10,184 nucleotides of DNA. It comes from an uncultured beta proteobacterium (GTDB lineage Bacteria; Pseudomonadota; Gammaproteobacteria; Burkholderiales; Burkholderiaceae_C). The notes under the pieces are model-generated. The model was given only the letters and a program-made list of their open reading frames with translations, ran no database searches and had not been told where the DNA came from. The stretch's first letter is position 1; each line of letters starts with the position of its first letter. This document shows positions 7,240 through 10,184 of this stretch, piece by piece. The stretch is from positions 1 to 10,184 of the forward strand of contig CAIQEX010000106.1 in assembly GCA_903870955.1 (NCBI GenBank), given 5' to 3'. A program made the position numbers and the translations under genes.

Positions 7240-7997
7240 AACAGCGGCTCCTGAATGTCCGGTGTGGCGTAGAGAAGACCGGCACCGTAGTAGGCCGAAA
7301 TCTTTTCCTCTTCCAGCAGCGTCACCTGGTTCGGGGTGCGCAGTTGCGGCACATTGGCAAACTGCGAAGCCAGCACGGCATTCACGGTCACGCCACTGGC
7401 CTTGATGCGGCAGAACGGCACCGGTACCAGCACGGTGCGGGTGTCGGGCAACGCGACTTCCAGGTAGCGGAACAGAATTTCCGAGCGGTCCACCCAGAGG
7501 TCCGCCACCTTGCCGGCCACAGCGCCGTCCTTGCCAAACACGGGCAGACCGCGCGGGTCCACATCCTGTTTGGCGACACCGTGGTCCGGGTGCTCGCGCA
7601 AGGGAACAATGCGCAGTTCACCGGGGGTGGACATCATGTCGGGGTGGTCTGCGCGCTGGGCCCAGCCGCCGGGGCCGACACCGGCCAGCAGGGGATCGCC
7701 CACGGGCTCCAGTGGCGCGCCAATCCAGGGGTGGCTGGGTTCGGCGGAGTAGGTGCCATCGGGCCGGTTGAAGTCGGGTGCCAGCAGCACGCGGCCATCG
7801 GCCATCTTGTAGCTCACGGGGTCTGGCACCGGCCAGCCGGTGATCTTGGGGCCGTTGTCCCGCCCGTTGTCCATCGGGTAACCCTCGCGGTGGTTTTCAC
7901 GCACGAGGTAATAAATCAGACCGGCAAAAAAGGCCCAAAAGACATAGAGGACGATTTGTGCCACGTCGACGTATTGGGTTATGGCTCCTGTTTCCAT
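7236..7997 (-). CDS. puhA: Photosynthetic reaction centre H subunit
   Basis: PuhA caps the cytoplasmic face of the L-M core and carries the proton path to quinone QB. The 253-residue protein has a single N-terminal membrane helix (about 12-31) and then a PRC-barrel domain. Asp170 and Glu173 in DLWVDRSEILFRYLEV fall at the same numbers as the Rhodobacter H-subunit residues known to sit on the proton path. The blocks GYPMDN (39-44) and GAPLEPVGDPLLAGVGPG (93-110) are typical. AAGGAG lies seven bases ahead of the ATG at 7997, the best ribosome binding site in the block, as suits an abundant structural protein. It follows lhaA by only 12 bases, so any puhA-specific promoter must be inside lhaA, as known for Rhodobacter. 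Confidence 0.98.
   Translation of the reverse strand: METGAITQYVDVAQIVLYVFWAFFAGLIYYLVRENHREGYPMDNGRDNGPKITGWPVPDPVSYKMADGRVLLAPDFNRPDGTYSAEPSHPWIGAPLEPVGDPLLAGVGPGGWAQRADHPDMMSTPGELRIVPLREHPDHGVAKQDVDPRGLPVFGKDGAVAGKVADLWVDRSEILFRYLEVALPDTRTVLVPVPFCRIKASGVTVNAVLASQFANVPQLRTPNQVTLLEEEKISAYYGAGLLYATPDIQEPLF
7248..7252 (-). promoter_or_regulatory. Ribosome binding site of puhB
   Basis: AGGAG in the minus strand, eight bases ahead of the TTG at 7239. It lies within the last codons of puhA and is what makes the unusual TTG the likely start. Confidence 0.7.
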
Positions 7998-8009
7998 GAT
8001 CAGACTCCT

Positions 8010-9425
8010 TCAATAAATCGGTTCCAGGCGATCGATCGCCCGGCGCCTGCGCACCAGCGGACCAATCGCCACCAGGGTGATAAAAAGCAATAGCAACTCG
8101 ACGTGGTAGACCACGCTGTAGCCGGTGGCGGGCGAGGCAAAGGCGGCACCGTAAGAGCCGTCCGCCACAACTTGGGTCACCCCATCCCGCAGCGCGCCAC
8201 CAAAGAACATGGCCAGACCGGCACCGGTGCTCTGCACGGCGCCCCAGGCGCCCAGCGCCAGGCCGATCAGCCCGCCGTCTTCCATGCGCATGGCGGCGAA
8301 CAGCGTGCCCACCGCAAACAGGCCACCACCAAAACCGATGCCCAGAGCCCCGGCACGGAACAGCCAACCGGCGTCCATCGGTGCAGAAAAGATCACCGCG
8401 CTAAAGGCCGGCATCCCAGCCAGCGCGCCATAGGCGGCCAGGCGCAGTGGGTCGATACCGCGTGCCAATAGCCGACCCGCTAGCAGAAAACCGACCAGAC
8501 CGCCACCGGCCAGCATGGCGGTGAGTGCGCTGGTGGCGCCAACGCTCAGGTGCAGTATTTCGCCGCCGTAGGGCTCCAGCACGATGTCCTGCATGTTGAA
8601 GGCCAGGGTGCCCAAAAACGTGGTCCACAAAAACCGTTTGGCCAGGGGCTTGCGGATAAAGCGTGCCCACACCTGTTGAAAGGGTTCCTGCTTTTGCAGT
8701 TTCATGGCAGCGGCGCGCTCGGGGTTGCGGCCTTCCTGCTTCCACAGCGCAAAGCCGTTGAGCAGCAGCACGACCACGGCCGTGCCTTGCACCACCTGAA
8801 TCAGACGCCCCGGCTTGAAGTCGGCCAGCAGCACGCTGTAGATCAGGCTGCCGCCCACAGCACCAGCCAACAGCATCACATACATCAGGGCCACCACGCG
8901 GGGGCGGGTCTGTTCGCTGGCCTGGTCGGTGGCCAGGGCCAGACCGGCGGTTTGCGAAGTTTGCAAACCGGCACCGACCATCAAAAAGGACAGCGCCACC
9001 ACTGCCTCGACGAGCCAGGTCGGCAGTGGGTTTTGCGCCTGTCCCGACAGGTTCAGCAGCGCGAAGGGCATGAAGGCCAGGCCAAAGAACTGGATCAGCG
9101 AGCCGCCCCACATAAAGGGCACGCGCTTCCAGCCAAAGGCCGAGCGGTGCGTGTCCGACTGGTAACCCGTGACCGCACGAAACGGTGCCACCAGCATCGG
9201 CAGCGCCAGCATCAGCGAGACCAGCGAGGCAGCCACATTCAACTCGACAATCATGACCCGGTTCAGCGTGCCGATCAGCAGTGCGGTGGTCATACCCATG
9301 GTGACCTTGAACAACGACAAACGCAGCAAGCGTGGCAGGGGCAGCCCGTCGCTGGCCACGTCCGCGAACGGCAGCCATTCCCCCGGAATCTGCTTGGCCA
9401 TGCGCTTGACGCGTTCAGCAATCAT
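8010..9425 (-). CDS. lhaA: Light-harvesting complex assembly protein LhaA (BCD/PucC transporter family)
   Basis: LhaA is a 12-helix membrane protein of the BCD family, a branch of the major facilitator superfamily; it is needed for LH1 assembly and may deliver bacteriochlorophyll. The 471-residue protein has the family blocks LNRVMIVEL (54-62), APFRAVTGYQSDTHRSAFGWK (80-100) and GAGLQTSQTAGLALATD (151-167). Regular hydrophobic segments run throughout. The frame opens at a GTG (9437), but I chose the ATG at 9425 because it overlaps the bchM stop as ATGA and has GGAG six bases ahead. The related PucC (for LH2) is close in sequence, but the place between bchM and puhA identifies LhaA (old name F1696). 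The coding sequence contains a nested inverted repeat at 8924-8979. Confidence 0.94.
   Translation of the reverse strand: MIAERVKRMAKQIPGEWLPFADVASDGLPLPRLLRLSLFKVTMGMTTALLIGTLNRVMIVELNVAASLVSLMLALPMLVAPFRAVTGYQSDTHRSAFGWKRVPFMWGGSLIQFFGLAFMPFALLNLSGQAQNPLPTWLVEAVVALSFLMVGAGLQTSQTAGLALATDQASEQTRPRVVALMYVMLLAGAVGGSLIYSVLLADFKPGRLIQVVQGTAVVVLLLNGFALWKQEGRNPERAAAMKLQKQEPFQQVWARFIRKPLAKRFLWTTFLGTLAFNMQDIVLEPYGGEILHLSVGATSALTAMLAGGGLVGFLLAGRLLARGIDPLRLAAYGALAGMPAFSAVIFSAPMDAGWLFRAGALGIGFGGGLFAVGTLFAAMRMEDGGLIGLALGAWGAVQSTGAGLAMFFGGALRDGVTQVVADGSYGAAFASPATGYSVVYHVELLLLFITLVAIGPLVRRRRAIDRLEPIY
8924..8979 (-). repeat. Nested inverted repeat inside lhaA
   Basis: Two perfect 8-base inverted repeats are nested: outer arms at 8924-8931 and 8972-8979 (GGTCGGTG/CACCGACC on the plus strand) and inner arms at 8948-8955 and 8963-8970 (CGGTTTGC/GCAAACCG) around a 7-base loop. 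The spacers are 16 bases on one side and one on the other. It falls in the conserved GAGLQTSQTAGLALATD coding block, so part of it may follow from protein constraint and codon bias. Confidence 0.6.
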
Positions 9426-10120
9426 GCGCGGCTCCACTCCATGGCTTGCGATTGGTAGAAGCCACTGGAAATGCGCTGCGTGCGACCCCTGCGCCAGTCG
9501 GCAAGTGCCGCGTGCGTGTGCATCAGCGCGGCAATCTTTTCCTCGGCCATGGGCTCCAGCCAGGGCGCGCGGTTGCCGCGCGGAAAGAGCCGCCCGACAC
9601 CAATCATGAAAGCCAGCAACGGGGTGCGTGGCGCGAAGGTGAAATGGATCGTGCTAGTGGTGCGCTCGGCCAGACGGGCCAATGCCACCACCGCATCTTC
9701 GGTGCGGTAATGGATGATCGAGTCCATTGCCACCACATGGTCGAAGTGGCCCAAAGCCGGGTCGAGCATGTCGCCACTGCGGAAGTCGATGCGCTCGGCC
9801 AACTCCACCGGCAAGCGGCTGCGTGCCAGGTCAACCAGCGTGGGGGACAGGTCGATGGCCACCACCTGTGCACCCCGGCGGGCTGCTTCCACGGCGTAAG
9901 CACCGGTGCCACAACCGGCGTCCAGAACGCGTTTGCCGCTGAGGTCGTCGGGCAACCACGACAGCAGGGTGTTGCGCATGCGGTCACGCCCGGCGCGCAC
10001 GGTGGCGCGCACCCGGCTGACCGGTGCGTCAGAGGTCAGCCGTTCCCAGGCGGCCACTGCCGTGCGGTCGAAATAGGTTTCGATCTGGCTGCGTCGTTGC
10101 TCGTAGGTCACATCTGTCAT
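9422..10120 (-). CDS. bchM: Mg-protoporphyrin IX O-methyltransferase
   Basis: BchM methylates the ring-C propionate of Mg-protoporphyrin IX with S-adenosylmethionine, making the substrate of AcsF encoded further down the same block. The 232-residue protein has the class I methyltransferase core: VLDAGCGTG (65-73) as the glycine-rich loop, VVAIDLSP (86-93) ending the second strand with its acidic residue, and the following SGDMLDP segment. The C-terminal part GFYQSQAMEWSRA is typical of the family. The frame opens with a TTG at 10138; I chose the ATG at 10120, which has AAGGA six bases ahead and gives the usual length. It starts 10 bases after the bchL stop and overlaps lhaA as ATGA. Confidence 0.95.
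   Translation of the reverse strand: MTDVTYEQRRSQIETYFDRTAVAAWERLTSDAPVSRVRATVRAGRDRMRNTLLSWLPDDLSGKRVLDAGCGTGAYAVEAARRGAQVVAIDLSPTLVDLARSRLPVELAERIDFRSGDMLDPALGHFDHVVAMDSIIHYRTEDAVVALARLAERTTSTIHFTFAPRTPLLAFMIGVGRLFPRGNRAPWLEPMAEEKIAALMHTHAALADWRRGRTQRISSGFYQSQAMEWSRA
9432..9435 (-). promoter_or_regulatory. Ribosome binding site of lhaA
   Basis: GGAG on the minus strand, six bases ahead of the ATG at 9425, inside the last codons of bchM. Together with the ATGA overlap it favours this start over the GTG at 9437. Confidence 0.6.
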
Positions 10121-10126
10121 GGCATG

Positions 10127-10131
10127 TCCTT
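10127..10131 (-). promoter_or_regulatory. Ribosome binding site of bchM
   Basis: AAGGA on the minus strand, six bases ahead of the ATG at 10120 and touching the bchL stop codon. It decides the ATG over the upstream TTG at 10138. Confidence 0.65.
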
Positions 10132-10184
10132 CAGTCAAAACCCAGCAGGTCGAAAATGTCGCGGTCCTTCATCGGGATGGCGGG
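10131..10184 (-). CDS. bchL: Protochlorophyllide reductase iron-sulfur ATP-binding subunit BchL, C-terminal end only
   Basis: Only the last 17 codons and the TGA stop are in the window; the gene continues past the right edge. The tail PMKDRDIFDLLGFD ends in the LLGFD form usual for BchL, and the place directly ahead of bchM matches the bchFNBHLM order of purple bacteria. BchL is the nitrogenase-iron-protein-like ATPase that drives electrons into BchN-BchB in the dark-operative, oxygen-sensitive reduction of protochlorophyllide. None of the nucleotide-binding or cluster-binding motifs are visible here, so the call rests on the tail and context. Confidence 0.85.
   Translation of the reverse strand, partial: PAIPMKDRDIFDLLGFD

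Noticed and set aside
1..10184. CRISPR array, tRNA or rRNA genes.
   Set aside because: No regularly spaced direct repeats and no recognisable tRNA or rRNA sequence were seen on either strand.

Overview
The window carries the end of a purple-bacterial photosynthesis gene cluster. It most resembles a phototrophic betaproteobacterium of the Burkholderiales (Rubrivivax/Rhodoferax-like). This placement is inferred from gene content, gene order and high GC; no marker gene for taxonomy is present.

Region 1 (about 1-1150, plus strand) is visibly lower in GC and unrelated to photosynthesis. It holds a minimal, cap-less HAD-type phosphatase-like protein of about 100 residues and a VanY-like M15-family zinc peptidase domain protein without a signal peptide. 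Region 2 (1152-1524) is a gene-free convergent gap with several inverted repeats, including a 36-base stem-loop just past the end of crtB.

Region 3 (1525-10184, minus strand) is one uninterrupted train of photosynthesis genes. In transcription order it reads: bchL (3' end only), bchM, lhaA, puhA, puhB, puhC, acsF, puhE, crtI, crtB. The genes overlap by a few bases or are at most 34 bases apart, so no conventional intergenic promoter fits between them. They probably form one superoperon read from beyond the right edge, perhaps with internal promoters inside coding sequence.

Together the genes supply bacteriochlorophyll synthesis (BchL protochlorophyllide reductase subunit, BchM methyltransferase, AcsF oxygen-dependent ring cyclase), the reaction-centre H subunit (PuhA), assembly factors for the reaction centre and LH1 (LhaA, PuhB, PuhC, PuhE), and the first two carotenoid-specific steps (CrtB phytoene synthase, CrtI phytoene desaturase). 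The combination fits a facultative or oxygen-tolerant anoxygenic phototroph. The more unusual points are that crtI-crtB is coupled directly to the end of the puh block, that puhB starts with TTG, and that a nested inverted repeat lies inside lhaA. I found no clearly undescribed system.
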